NCBI GenBank assembly: GCA_016932295.1
Contig: JAFGDC010000630.1
Coordinates: forward strand, 1 to 9,887
Direction of reading: 5' to 3'
DNA length: 9,887 bases
From: a candidate division CSSED10-310 bacterium
Lineage (GTDB): Bacteria; CSSED10-310; JAFGDC01
Both the position numbers and the translations under genes were made by a program. This document shows positions 1-6,232 of the stretch, in pieces (position 1 is the stretch's first letter; each line of letters starts with the position of its first letter). The notes beneath the pieces are model-generated. The model was not told the origin of the DNA, searched no databases, and worked only from the letters and a program-made list of their open reading frames with translations.

Positions 1-76
1 TCTTGCCATGATCGATGTGACCGATCGTCCCAATGTTCACGTGCGGCTTCGTCCGCTCGAATTTCTCCTTACCCAT
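1..76 (-). CDS. tuf: Elongation factor Tu, N-terminal 25 codons (partial)
   Basis: This is the first 25 codons of EF-Tu, the GTPase that delivers aminoacyl-tRNA to the ribosome. The gene runs off the window at position 1. The translated start is [10 protein letters not shown] followed by [15 protein letters not shown]. The last part is the G1/P-loop, with Ile in place of the more common Val in GHVDHGK. The ATG at 76-74 is preceded by a purine-rich GGGAGAGG ribosome site a few bases upstream. The gene lies 91 bases downstream of tRNA-Thr(GGT) and is probably cotranscribed with the four tRNA genes, as in the E. coli tufB operon. The Met-Gly start and HIDHGK match what I remember of sulfate-reducing deltaproteobacterial EF-Tu, which is only a weak taxonomic hint. 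Confidence 0.95.
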   Translation of the reverse strand, partial: MGKEKFERTKPHVNIGTIGHIDHGK

Positions 77-118
77 GATTCCTCTCCCATATCTGCAGGT
101 TTCCGGGTAACGGCCGCC

Positions 119-146
119 TCGTCCGTCCTCTGGCAGCAGCGGACGA
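119..146 (-). other. Inverted repeat between tRNA-Thr(GGT) and tuf
   Basis: A 7-bp perfect inverted repeat (TCGTCCG / CGGACGA) with a 14-base loop lies in the tRNA-to-tuf spacer. As RNA it could fold into a hairpin in the tuf leader or act as a processing signal for the tRNA-mRNA cotranscript. No T-run follows it, so it does not look like an intrinsic terminator. The function is inferred only, and a chance repeat is possible. Confidence 0.35.
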
Positions 147-167
147 ATGAGCCAGACAACCATCAAG

Positions 168-240
168 AGCCCACGACCGGATTTGAACCGGTGACCTCTT
201 CCTTACCAAGGAAGTGCTCCACCTGCTGAGCTACGTGGGC
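168..240 (-). tRNA. thrT: tRNA-Thr (anticodon GGT)
   Basis: The minus strand folds into a complete 73-base cloverleaf. The acceptor stem is GCCCACG/CGTGGGC with discriminator T, and the D-stem is GCTC/GAGC. The anticodon stem is CTTCC/GGAAG around loop TTGGTAA (anticodon GGT), and the T-arm is ACCGG-TTCAAAT-CCGGT. The 3' CCA is not encoded, since CTT follows the discriminator, so CCA must be added by nucleotidyltransferase. It is the last of four tRNAs before tuf, in the position of E. coli thrT. Confidence 0.97.
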
Positions 241-265
241 TTAGTACTGCTACCATGTGCCACTG

Positions 266-338
266 AGCGGGAAACGGGATTCGAACCCGCGACCACCAGC
301 TTGGAAGGCTGATGCTCTACCAGCTGAGCTATTCCCGC
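266..338 (-). tRNA. glyT: tRNA-Gly (anticodon TCC)
   Basis: The minus strand gives a 73-base cloverleaf. The acceptor stem is GCGGGAA/TTCCCGC with discriminator T. The anticodon stem is TCAGC/GCTGG (one G-T pair) around loop CTTCCAA (anticodon TCC). The T-arm is GCGGG-TTCGAAT-CCCGT. CCA is not encoded. It lies only 6 bases from tRNA-Tyr and 25 bases from tRNA-Thr(GGT), which fits processing from one precursor. Confidence 0.97.
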
Positions 339-344
339 GAGTAA

Positions 345-427
345 TGGGGAGAGGAGGATTCGAACCTCCGAAGGCTGCTGCCAACAGATTTACAGTCTGC
401 CCCCTTTGGCCGCTTGGGTATCTCCCC
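345..427 (-). tRNA. tyrU: tRNA-Tyr (anticodon GTA)
   Basis: This is an 83-base class II tRNA with a long variable arm. The acceptor stem is GGGGAGA/TCTCCCC with discriminator A. The anticodon stem is CAGA/TCTG around CTGTAAA (anticodon GTA). The variable arm includes GGCAGCAGCC, and the T-arm is GGAGG-TTCGAAT-CCTCC. The long variable arm and GTA anticodon together identify tyrosine. CCA is not encoded. Confidence 0.97.
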
Positions 428-452
428 ATAAAACCTGGTGCTGGCATGGCAA

Positions 453-525
453 AGCTGGCGAGAGGATTCGAACCTCCGACCGGCTGATTACAAATCAGCT
501 GCTCTACCTGCTGAGCTACGCCAGC
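453..525 (-). tRNA. thrU: tRNA-Thr (anticodon TGT)
   Basis: This is a 73-base cloverleaf on the minus strand. The acceptor stem is GCTGGCG/CGCCAGC with discriminator T. The anticodon stem is GCTGA/TCAGC around TTTGTAA (anticodon TGT). The T-arm is GGAGG-TTCGAAT-CCTCT. It is the first gene of the tRNA-tuf unit. Its 5' end lies about 15 bases downstream of the -10 box, so the 5' leader should be about 10 bases before RNase P processing. Confidence 0.97.
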
Positions 526-540
526 TGATTCAAAAAGCAA

Positions 541-569
541 TTTATAAATACTCCGCGGACTCGTGTCAA
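541..569 (-). promoter_or_regulatory. Sigma70-type promoter of the tRNA-tuf operon
   Basis: Read on the minus strand, a perfect -35 box TTGACA (569-564) is separated by exactly 17 bases from TATAAA (546-541), a 5/6 match to the -10 consensus. Transcription should start near position 534, just ahead of the first tRNA at 525. This is the strongest promoter match in the window, as expected for a stable-RNA operon. The spacer CGCGG and the AT-rich segment upstream are also visible. Confidence 0.85.
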
Positions 570-572
570 CAG

Positions 573-597
573 AAAAATGCCGGGCGGCACATTTTTT
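573..597 (-). terminator. Probable intrinsic terminator downstream of rlmB
   Basis: On the minus strand a run of A leads into TGCC-GCCC-GGCA, a short GC-rich hairpin extendable by a G-T pair. TTTTT follows directly. It lies 32 bases after the rlmB stop codon and ends just before the -35 box of the tRNA promoter. The A-run and T-run on either side make it look potentially bidirectional. The stem is short (4-5 bp), so the call is moderate. Confidence 0.55.
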
Positions 598-629
598 CTT
601 CAATCGTGCCAACCCACCACCTAGCGACA

Positions 630-1445
630 TCAATCCGCCGCGCCGCAATGCATGAGAGCATACAAAGCGATCCCGGCGGCGACCCCGGCATTCAATGATT
701 CCACCCTGCCCATCATGGGCAACCCAAACAAATAATCACATTCCCCCCGAATCAACCTTCCCACTCCCCTACCCTCGGCCCCCACCACCAGCACAAATCG
801 CTCCGGTCTCTCGAACTTGAAAGGATTCACCGACCCTCCCATTTCCAGGGCACCCACCCAGAATCCCCCCTTCTTCAACTCCAGCAGCATCGACCGCAGG
901 TTGCTCACCCGCGCCACCGGCACCCGCTCCAGGGAACCGCTGGCAGTCTTCGCCGCTGCACCATCGAGAGGTGACGTACGATCCGACTGGACGATCGCCG
1001 CCGCCACTCCCACCGCTTCCGCCGTTCGGATGATGGCTCCCAGGTTACGCGGATCCTGGATACAATCCAAGGCCAGCACCAGCGCTTCGGGTATTTTCCC
1101 AAGACGCGACAGGAGCATGCGCCGATCCATCACCGGCAAGGGTCCGGCCAGGAGCGCCACGCCCTGATGCGTGGCTCCCGGCGCCATCGCATCCAACTCG
1201 CGCCTCGCCACCTTGCGAATCTCAACACCCCGCCGCCGGGCAGCCTCAATCAACGCCGCCGGCGGCTCTCCGGCACCCTCCACCCGCAGCACACACTGTA
1301 TCCTCCGGCCTGGATTCTCAAGCGCCGCAATGACCGCGTGCGGGCCATACAACAGGTCACCGCCGCCAGCCCCGACAGGCGCGCCGCCGGGCCGCCCCCG
1401 GCTCCCCCGGGAAGGGCGCGACGGATGCCGACGCCGGTCGTTCAC
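630..1445 (-). CDS. rlmB: 23S rRNA (guanosine-2'-O-)-methyltransferase RlmB (SpoU/TrmH family)
   Basis: This is a SAM-dependent SPOUT methyltransferase. RlmB 2'-O-methylates G2251 (E. coli numbering) in the 23S rRNA peptidyl-transferase region. From the chosen GTG start the product is 271 residues. Residues 1-30 are a basic Arg/Gly-rich disordered tail, and 31-105 are the substrate-binding N-domain (starting LLYGPHAVIAAL). The three SpoU motifs follow: DPRNLGAIIRTAEAVG (131-146), VLVVGAEGRGVG (218-229) and LPMMGRVESLNAGVAAG (242-258). The GTG at 1445-1443 overlaps the ispDF stop as GTGA and has GGAGGAG just upstream, indicating translational coupling. An ATG at 1472-1470 with AAGGA upstream is a credible alternative start that would add 9 residues. 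Paralogue TrmH would be the main alternative family member, but the N-domain and motif spacing fit RlmB. It is the last gene of its operon. Confidence 0.92.
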   Translation of the reverse strand: MNDRRRHPSRPSRGSRGRPGGAPVGAGGGDLLYGPHAVIAALENPGRRIQCVLRVEGAGEPPAALIEAARRRGVEIRKVARRELDAMAPGATHQGVALLAGPLPVMDRRMLLSRLGKIPEALVLALDCIQDPRNLGAIIRTAEAVGVAAAIVQSDRTSPLDGAAAKTASGSLERVPVARVSNLRSMLLELKKGGFWVGALEMGGSVNPFKFERPERFVLVVGAEGRGVGRLIRGECDYLFGLPMMGRVESLNAGVAAGIALYALMHCGAAD

Positions 1446-2614
1446 CGCTCCTCCACCACCACGTTCACCCATGCCGCGATTCCTTCTTTCCGGCCGATAC
1501 ATCCCAATCCCTCGGTAGTAGTCGCCTTGACCGATACCCGATCGAGAGCGATCTCCAACATTTCCGCCATAGCCTGGCGCATGGCGTCACGATGCCTGTC
1601 CAGTCGCGGCATCTCGGCCGCCACCACCGCATCCAGTTGGCGCACCGCCAGACCGCGAGAAGCCAGGAGACAGCGGGTGCACCTCACTAACTCCCGGCCG
1701 GCGACGTCACGCCAGCGTGCATCATGGTCCGGAAAGTGGCTGCCGAGATCACCGAGAGCGGCTGCGCCAAGCATTGCATCGCACAGGGCATGGAGCAACA
1801 CATCGGCATCGGAGTGACCTTCCAGTCCCGGTCCCTCCGGAATCAGGACACCACCGAGAAACAACGGCCGCGCCGGCGCACATCCATGCACATCGAATCC
1901 GATCCCTACACGCACCTCACCACCTCTTCCGTGCCATGCGACAACAGCCGCAGCCACGGTCAGATCGCCGCCGGTTGTCACCTTGATGTTGTCGGTCCGC
2001 CCCGCCGTCACCAGTATCGACTCACCAAATGCCGCCATCATGCCGGCATCATCGTCGAACACCACGGCACGATCCCGCGCCCACTCATGGGCAGCCGCCA
2101 GAGCGGTATGTTCAAACACCTGCGGCGTCTGTGCCTCCCATGACATGGCACGATCACCACCCGCCACGATGACGCCTTGGTCGTTGACAAAATGCAGCGC
2201 CGAACTGACCCTGACCGCCGCGATGCAATGCCGATGCGCCGCCGCGACAGCCATGCATCGCGCCAATATATCAGCGCCCGTCAGCGGTCGGGCCGCATCA
2301 TGCACCACCACCCGATCGACCTTCCCCGGCAGTGCCGCCAGACCCAACCGGCAACTCTCCTGCCTGGTGGCGCCGCCGCTCGTCACAATCAGCCGGCCAC
2401 GCCCCTCACCACCATCCGACAACTGGCTCTCCACCCTCTTCCGCCAGGCTTCAGGCACGACCACGATGATCGGATCAATGGCAGGCTCCGCCATGAGAAG
2501 CCGTATGGAACGCAGGTACATCGGCTCGCCCGCCAGGGACGTGAATTGCTTGGGCAGCGCCGAACCGAACCGTACCGCGCCACCCGCAGCCAGGAGTATG
2601 CCGGCATACTTCAT
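1442..2614 (-). CDS. ispDF: Bifunctional IspD/IspF (MEP cytidylyltransferase / MECDP synthase)
   Basis: This fused enzyme carries out two steps of the non-mevalonate (MEP) isoprenoid pathway. IspD transfers CMP to methylerythritol 4-phosphate, and IspF cyclises the later intermediate to MEcPP. The product is 390 residues from the chosen start. The IspD domain (1-230) shows AGILLAAG and LPKQF for nucleotide binding, the signature VHDAARPL (near 105) and TDNIKVTT (near 208). The IspF domain (from about 233) shows GIGFDVH with metal ligands Asp241 and His243, GHSDADVLLHALCDAMLGAA, HFPDHD, and KATTTEGLGCIGR near the end. No stop or frameshift separates the domains. The ATG at 2614-2612 opens directly with the IspD core and lies 13 bases after the upstream stop. 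It has no clear Shine-Dalgarno, so coupling to the PIN/TRAM gene is likely. An in-frame ATG at 2647 would sit inside that gene and is less likely. Confidence 0.95.
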   Translation of the reverse strand: MKYAGILLAAGGAVRFGSALPKQFTSLAGEPMYLRSIRLLMAEPAIDPIIVVVPEAWRKRVESQLSDGGEGRGRLIVTSGGATRQESCRLGLAALPGKVDRVVVHDAARPLTGADILARCMAVAAAHRHCIAAVRVSSALHFVNDQGVIVAGGDRAMSWEAQTPQVFEHTALAAAHEWARDRAVVFDDDAGMMAAFGESILVTAGRTDNIKVTTGGDLTVAAAVVAWHGRGGEVRVGIGFDVHGCAPARPLFLGGVLIPEGPGLEGHSDADVLLHALCDAMLGAAALGDLGSHFPDHDARWRDVAGRELVRCTRCLLASRGLAVRQLDAVVAAEMPRLDRHRDAMRQAMAEMLEIALDRVSVKATTTEGLGCIGRKEGIAAWVNVVVEER

Positions 2615-2627
2615 CACAGTACCGGGA

Positions 2628-3641
2628 TCAGAAGCCGCTCGCCTCATCCTTCGGTTTTCCGAAAATCATCCGCCCCGCCGTGGTCTGCAACACGCTCGTC
2701 ACCACCACGTCAATATCTTCACCGATCACCTTTTTAGCGTTATCCACGACCACCATCGTGCCATCGTCAAGATACGCCACCCCCTGCCCGATCTCCTTGC
2801 CTTCCTTGAGCACATGAACCCGCATGGTCTCGCCTGGCAGCACCACCGGCTTGACTGCATTGGCCAGTTCATTGACATTGAGCACCCTGACCCCCTGCAG
2901 CTCGGCGATCTTGTTCAGGTTGAAGTCGTTGGTGACGATTATACCACCAGTCCGCTTGGCCATTTCCACCAACTTGCTGTCCACTTCCTTGATATGCGGA
3001 ACGGGATCATCCACGATTTCCACCACCGTCTCGAGGTTCTTCTGGATGATATTGAGAATATCCAGACCGCGGCGGCCGCGGTTGCGTTTGTGGGTTTCCG
3101 ACGAATCCGCGATGTACTGCAGTTCGTTGAGCACAAACTTGGGAATTACCAGCCGGCCCTCCAGGAATCCAGTCTTGCAGATATCCGCTACACGACCGTC
3201 AATGATGACGCTGGTATCCAGTATCTTGTAATCGGCATGCTCCTGCGAGCCCAGGAGCATGTTCCGCACGTTGACGATGTCGAAGGAACGGCCGCGCGCA
3301 GCGCCGTAAGCGCCGCCCAGGTAGCCGAGAAACGCGACGAGCAGAACCCTGAGCGCGGTGGCGGGGATACCATCCAGCAGATGAAGGATCACGACGCGGG
3401 CCAGCAATTCTCCGAAACCGGTTCCGATGGCCAGTCCAGCCAGTGCGCCCGCCACGAGGCCGACCGGCAGCGGCCTGATGAAACGCTCCAGAAGCCAGGC
3501 CGCCAGGATCATCAAGATGCCGCACACAAGCGCCGCCAGCAGGCTCATAGACCAATCGCCGTGACAGCCGCGGCGCACCAGGATGTAACCGCTGGCGCTG
3601 CTGACGAGAAAGACCAATAATCTGAAGACGCTTGCCGCCAT
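2628..3641 (-). CDS. YacL-like membrane protein with PIN and TRAM domains
   Basis: This 337-residue protein belongs to the YacL/PilT-N family, a membrane-anchored putative RNase of uncertain role. Residues 1-115 hold about four hydrophobic membrane segments (near 5-22, 33-51, 58-88 and 96-115). Residues 138-255 form a PIN domain with the expected acidic residues: Asp142 in KILDTSVIIDGR, Glu173 in LNEL, Asp221 in EVDSKLV and Asp239 in VTNDFNLNKIA. Residues 262-328 form a TRAM domain (GETMRVHVLKEGKEIGQGVAYLDD and onward), a probable RNA-binding fold. The ATG at 3641-3639 follows AGGAGG with 9-base spacing. An upstream GTG at 3659 would contain that ribosome site within its own codons, so I reject it. 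The gene leads the operon with ispDF and rlmB. All PIN acidic residues are present, so nuclease activity is plausible but inferred. Confidence 0.9.
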   Translation of the reverse strand: MAASVFRLLVFLVSSASGYILVRRGCHGDWSMSLLAALVCGILMILAAWLLERFIRPLPVGLVAGALAGLAIGTGFGELLARVVILHLLDGIPATALRVLLVAFLGYLGGAYGAARGRSFDIVNVRNMLLGSQEHADYKILDTSVIIDGRVADICKTGFLEGRLVIPKFVLNELQYIADSSETHKRNRGRRGLDILNIIQKNLETVVEIVDDPVPHIKEVDSKLVEMAKRTGGIIVTNDFNLNKIAELQGVRVLNVNELANAVKPVVLPGETMRVHVLKEGKEIGQGVAYLDDGTMVVVDNAKKVIGEDIDVVVTSVLQTTAGRMIFGKPKDEASGF

Positions 3642-3670
3642 GCTGCAGAACCTCCTCACTCGATCCCTGG

Positions 3671-3699
3671 AGATCAGGCAGTGATCAGCTCCCTGTCAA
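3671..3699 (-). promoter_or_regulatory. Candidate promoter of the PIN/TRAM-ispDF-rlmB operon
   Basis: On the minus strand a perfect TTGACA (3699-3694) lies 17 bases from TGATCT (3676-3671), which matches the -10 consensus at only three positions. It sits 30 bases ahead of the PIN/TRAM start codon, leaving room for the AGGAGG ribosome site. A second candidate is TTGACG (3773-3768), 17 bases from TAAGGT (3750-3745). The location in the only large gap of the region supports a promoter here. Which pair is used is unclear. Confidence 0.4.
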
Positions 3700-3715
3700 C
3701 TCCTTCGCAAACCAC

Positions 3716-3734
3716 TGGGTGATTTTAACACCCA
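3716..3734 (-). repeat. Inverted repeat TGGGTG-N7-CACCCA (possible operator)
   Basis: This is a perfect 6-bp inverted repeat with loop TTAAAAT on the minus strand. It lies in the gap between the MCE gene and the PIN/TRAM gene, just upstream of the TTGACA candidate. The loop resembles a -10 box, but I find no properly spaced -35 for it. It could be an operator or part of a weak terminator for the MCE operon. No T-run follows it. Confidence 0.4.
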
Positions 3735-3740
3735 TGCACC

Positions 3741-3756
3741 TTCAACCTTAGTTGAA
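3741..3756 (-). repeat. Inverted repeat TTCAAC-N4-GTTGAA (possible operator)
   Basis: This perfect 6-bp inverted repeat has a 4-base centre and lies 6 bases from the TGGGTG repeat. It overlaps the spacer and -10 region of the second candidate promoter (TTGACG...TAAGGT), a usual place for a repressor site. Function is inferred from position only. The remainder of the 3642-3815 gap shows nothing else that I can support. Confidence 0.4.
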
Positions 3757-3815
3757 CCGGTACAATCCGTCAAATATCAGGGTGTGGTGCTTTATTGCGG
3801 TAGCGTGCCGGATCG

Positions 3816-5381
3816 TCAGGATCCAAAGCTTGAAAGCGGAAGAATGCCAAGGAGGAATTTGAAATCCTCATCCTCGAAACGCAAGCCGAGTCCGAAAAAG
3901 GTCGTCCGGTTTTCCTCCACCAGCGCATCATCCAGACCCGCGAACACCTGCAGATAATCCATGATCCGCAGTTCCGAAGTGAGCTTCAGATGGAAATCCT
4001 GCTGGTCCCGATTGAAATCGAATCCCTCGACACTCAGGCTGATCCTGTCATCCCACAACTTGAGATCGGCGCCGATCCCCCCGGTGGACTCGATCAAGCC
4101 GCCGCGCAGGACGAAATGGTCCAGCCGCTTGGCGATCTGCAGCGAAAACAGCAGCTTGTCCTCGACGATTTCCTTGCGGATGTGCTGCGTTTCGAGGCCG
4201 GTCACCGAACTTTCAGTCGTGATGTCGTATTCTTCCCAACGGCGGTATCCGTAAGGCGAATCAATCAGTTCGATCAGGTAGAACTTGTCTTTCCGCGGTT
4301 GGAGACGAATCGAAACGATGTTCTTCCATTCCTCTGGATCCTGGAGGAACTCGGCTCGATATCCGAGATAGGTGCGGTACTTCGACAATCCCCCGAGAAA
4401 CGATTGCGCTGCATCCAGTGTGTCGTTCAACCCTTCCAGGGCGGTGTTCAGGTTGTCATGGGTTTCTTCCTCGTTGACGAGTTTACCCAGAGTACCCTGG
4501 CCGGCATCTATTTTTCTCGTGATGGAATCGATGGTTTCCAGGGAGGAATGCAGTTCCCGCGAAGCGAGTTTGATGTTATCGAGTGTTTCATCGACGTTCC
4601 CGGTATTGTCCCGGACCAGGATACCGATGTCCCTGGTCAGACGGTCGAGGTTCTCCAGGATGGCGGGCATGGTGTCCTTGAGTGACGCCGCGACATCGTT
4701 GAAGCTGCCGATGGCATCGTTGATGTTCACCTGGTTGGCGGTGATGATCTGCTTCAATTCCCCGGTGAGATCGTCGACATTGGCGATGATGGTGTTCACC
4801 TGGGATTGGTTGTCCGCGACCATGTCGCGGAGCCTGGCGGTGACCTGCTCGATGTTCTCCACGATATTCTGAAGGGACGCCTTGCCATGTTCCGAACCGA
4901 CCACATCCCGGATGGATTCCGTGATGGCTTTGACATCTGTCCCGATCGTATTGATGGAATCCACCAGTTGATCGAGGCTGGTGGGACTGCTCCCCTTGAT
5001 GGCGCCGCCGTCCTCCACGAGGGGCGCCAGGGAGGTGCCGCCCCTGATTTCGATGTATTTCTCCCCGAGCATTCCGAGGGAAGCAACCATGGCGGTTGCA
5101 TCGGCCCGAAGTTTGATGCCGGGCTGGATCCGCATGGTCACCTTGGCTTTGCCGTCCACAAGTTCCACTACATCGACATAGCCGATCTTGACCCCCGCAT
5201 AGCGTACATTCGACCGCGTCTCGAGTCCGGCAATGGCATCGAACAGGGCGGTCACCGTACTGCCGGCTTCCGATTTGTTGATCTTGAGATCACCCACCTT
5301 CAAGGTGAAATACGTGAGAACGCACAATCCAATGAGGACGAAGATACCGACTTTTGCTTCCGGACTGAATCTGGACATCAT
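3816..5381 (-). CDS. MCE-domain (MlaD-type) lipid-transport protein with C-terminal beta-rich domain
   Basis: This is the substrate-binding component of an MCE/Mla-type ABC system that moves phospholipids between inner and outer membranes. The product is 521 residues; E. coli MlaD is about 183. Residues 9-28 form one N-terminal membrane anchor (VGIFVLIGLCVLTYF), and the MCE domain spans about 39-115 (MLGEKYIEIRGG near its end). Residues 133-330 are a long helical, coiled-coil-like stretch with NI/NV heptad-like repeats and the MCE-tail motif GTLGKLVNEEETHDNLN (296-312). Residues 336-515 hold about 12 short amphipathic strands, many ending in charged turns, resembling an outer-membrane barrel. 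It follows mlaE and mlaF, 67 bases after mlaF. Start: tandem ATG at 5381 and 5378, with GGGAAG just upstream giving better spacing to the second. I leave the symbol empty because the architecture differs from MlaD. Confidence 0.9.
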   Translation of the reverse strand: MMSRFSPEAKVGIFVLIGLCVLTYFTLKVGDLKINKSEAGSTVTALFDAIAGLETRSNVRYAGVKIGYVDVVELVDGKAKVTMRIQPGIKLRADATAMVASLGMLGEKYIEIRGGTSLAPLVEDGGAIKGSSPTSLDQLVDSINTIGTDVKAITESIRDVVGSEHGKASLQNIVENIEQVTARLRDMVADNQSQVNTIIANVDDLTGELKQIITANQVNINDAIGSFNDVAASLKDTMPAILENLDRLTRDIGILVRDNTGNVDETLDNIKLASRELHSSLETIDSITRKIDAGQGTLGKLVNEEETHDNLNTALEGLNDTLDAAQSFLGGLSKYRTYLGYRAEFLQDPEEWKNIVSIRLQPRKDKFYLIELIDSPYGYRRWEEYDITTESSVTGLETQHIRKEIVEDKLLFSLQIAKRLDHFVLRGGLIESTGGIGADLKLWDDRISLSVEGFDFNRDQQDFHLKLTSELRIMDYLQVFAGLDDALVEENRTTFFGLGLRFEDEDFKFLLGILPLSSFGS

Positions 5382-5448
5382 ACTTCCCGTGCAGCCCGAC
5401 TCCCGTCCCGATGACGACGGATCGAGCCAGTGTGAGACCGGTGCATGG

Positions 5449-6228
5449 TCATGGTGGTGTTCCCGGTCTTCGACCCCGTTCCGTTGCGAGACGCGACCGG
5501 TCCTTGACGAATTCTCTCACGATACTGTTGTCGGTCGTCTTGATTCGCTCCGGGGAATCGACCTGGATTATCTTACCCTTGTAAAGCATCGCGATTCGGC
5601 TGGCAATCCTGAAAGCGCTGGCCATATCATGAGTGATGGTTATCGACGTCATGTGCAACTGATCGCGCAACTTGACGATCAAGCGGTCGATGGCGTCTCC
5701 GGTAATCGGATCGAGACCGGTGGTGGGTTCATCATACAACATGATCGCAGGCTCCATGGCCAGCGCCCGGGCCAGACCGACCCGCTTGCGCATGCCGCCG
5801 CTCAGATCGGACGGCCTCTTGCCGCTGATGCCAGCGAGTCCCACCATTGACAGCTTCTCCTCGGCAAGAACGGCGATCTCCGCCCGGCTCTTGCTGGTGT
5901 GCTCGACAAGGGGGAAAGCGACATTCTCCGCAACAGTCATTGAATCAAACAACGCCGCTCCCTGGAACAGCATACCGAATTTTCGCCGGAACTTCCGCCA
6001 ACCACGCGTCTCAAGTTCGGCCACATTTACGCCGTCGACCTTGATCACCCCGCTGTCGGGCTTGAGCAAGCCGATGATGTTCTTGATCAATACGCTTTTT
6101 CCGGTGCCGCTGCCGCCGATCACCACCAGGCTTTCACCTCGATAGACATCGAGATCAAGTTCATCCAGCACGATCTTCGCGTCGAAGCGCTTGCACAGCC
6201 TCCGGATGGAAATCATCGCGTCGTTCAT
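5449..6228 (-). CDS. mlaF: MlaF-type ABC transporter ATP-binding protein
   Basis: This is the cytoplasmic ATPase of the Mla/MCE lipid transporter and powers the MlaE permease. It is 259 residues, close to the family norm. Visible motifs are Walker A GGSGTGKS (38-45), the Q-loop in LFQGAALFDSMTV (Gln89), the ABC signature LSGGMRKRVGLARAL (142-156), Walker B IMLYDEPTTGLDP (162-174) and the switch His200 in ITHDM. The FQGAALFDSMTV segment and LSGGMRKRVGLAR are characteristic of the MlaF subfamily rather than amino-acid importers. The ATG at 6228 lies 4 bases after the mlaE stop, with no clear Shine-Dalgarno, so translation is probably coupled. An internal ATG at 6216 is a possible alternative. 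The Arg/Pro-rich C-terminal tail (ATERGRRPGTPP) looks disordered. Confidence 0.93.
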   Translation of the reverse strand: MNDAMISIRRLCKRFDAKIVLDELDLDVYRGESLVVIGGSGTGKSVLIKNIIGLLKPDSGVIKVDGVNVAELETRGWRKFRRKFGMLFQGAALFDSMTVAENVAFPLVEHTSKSRAEIAVLAEEKLSMVGLAGISGKRPSDLSGGMRKRVGLARALAMEPAIMLYDEPTTGLDPITGDAIDRLIVKLRDQLHMTSITITHDMASAFRIASRIAMLYKGKIIQVDSPERIKTTDNSIVREFVKDRSRLATERGRRPGTPP

Positions 6229-6232
6229 GAGA

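Noticed and set aside
250..648. A minus-strand open frame of 132 codons across the tRNA cluster
   Set aside because: It is translated from tRNA-Gly, tRNA-Tyr and tRNA-Thr sequence and the promoter region, and is an artefact of structured RNA genes.
2614..2647. Alternative ispDF start at 2647
   Set aside because: It would overlap the upstream gene by 20 bases and add residues that do not match IspD. The ATG at 2614 opens directly with the conserved core.
1983..3620. A 545-codon open frame on the plus strand, antisense to ispDF and the PIN/TRAM gene
   Set aside because: It reads through the complement of two well-recognised proteins, has no family resemblance and low-complexity composition, and is explained by high GC at third codon positions of the real genes.
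3990..4685. A 231-codon plus-strand frame inside the MCE gene
   Set aside because: It lies fully antisense to a clear MCE-family protein and has no recognisable domain or convincing ribosome site.
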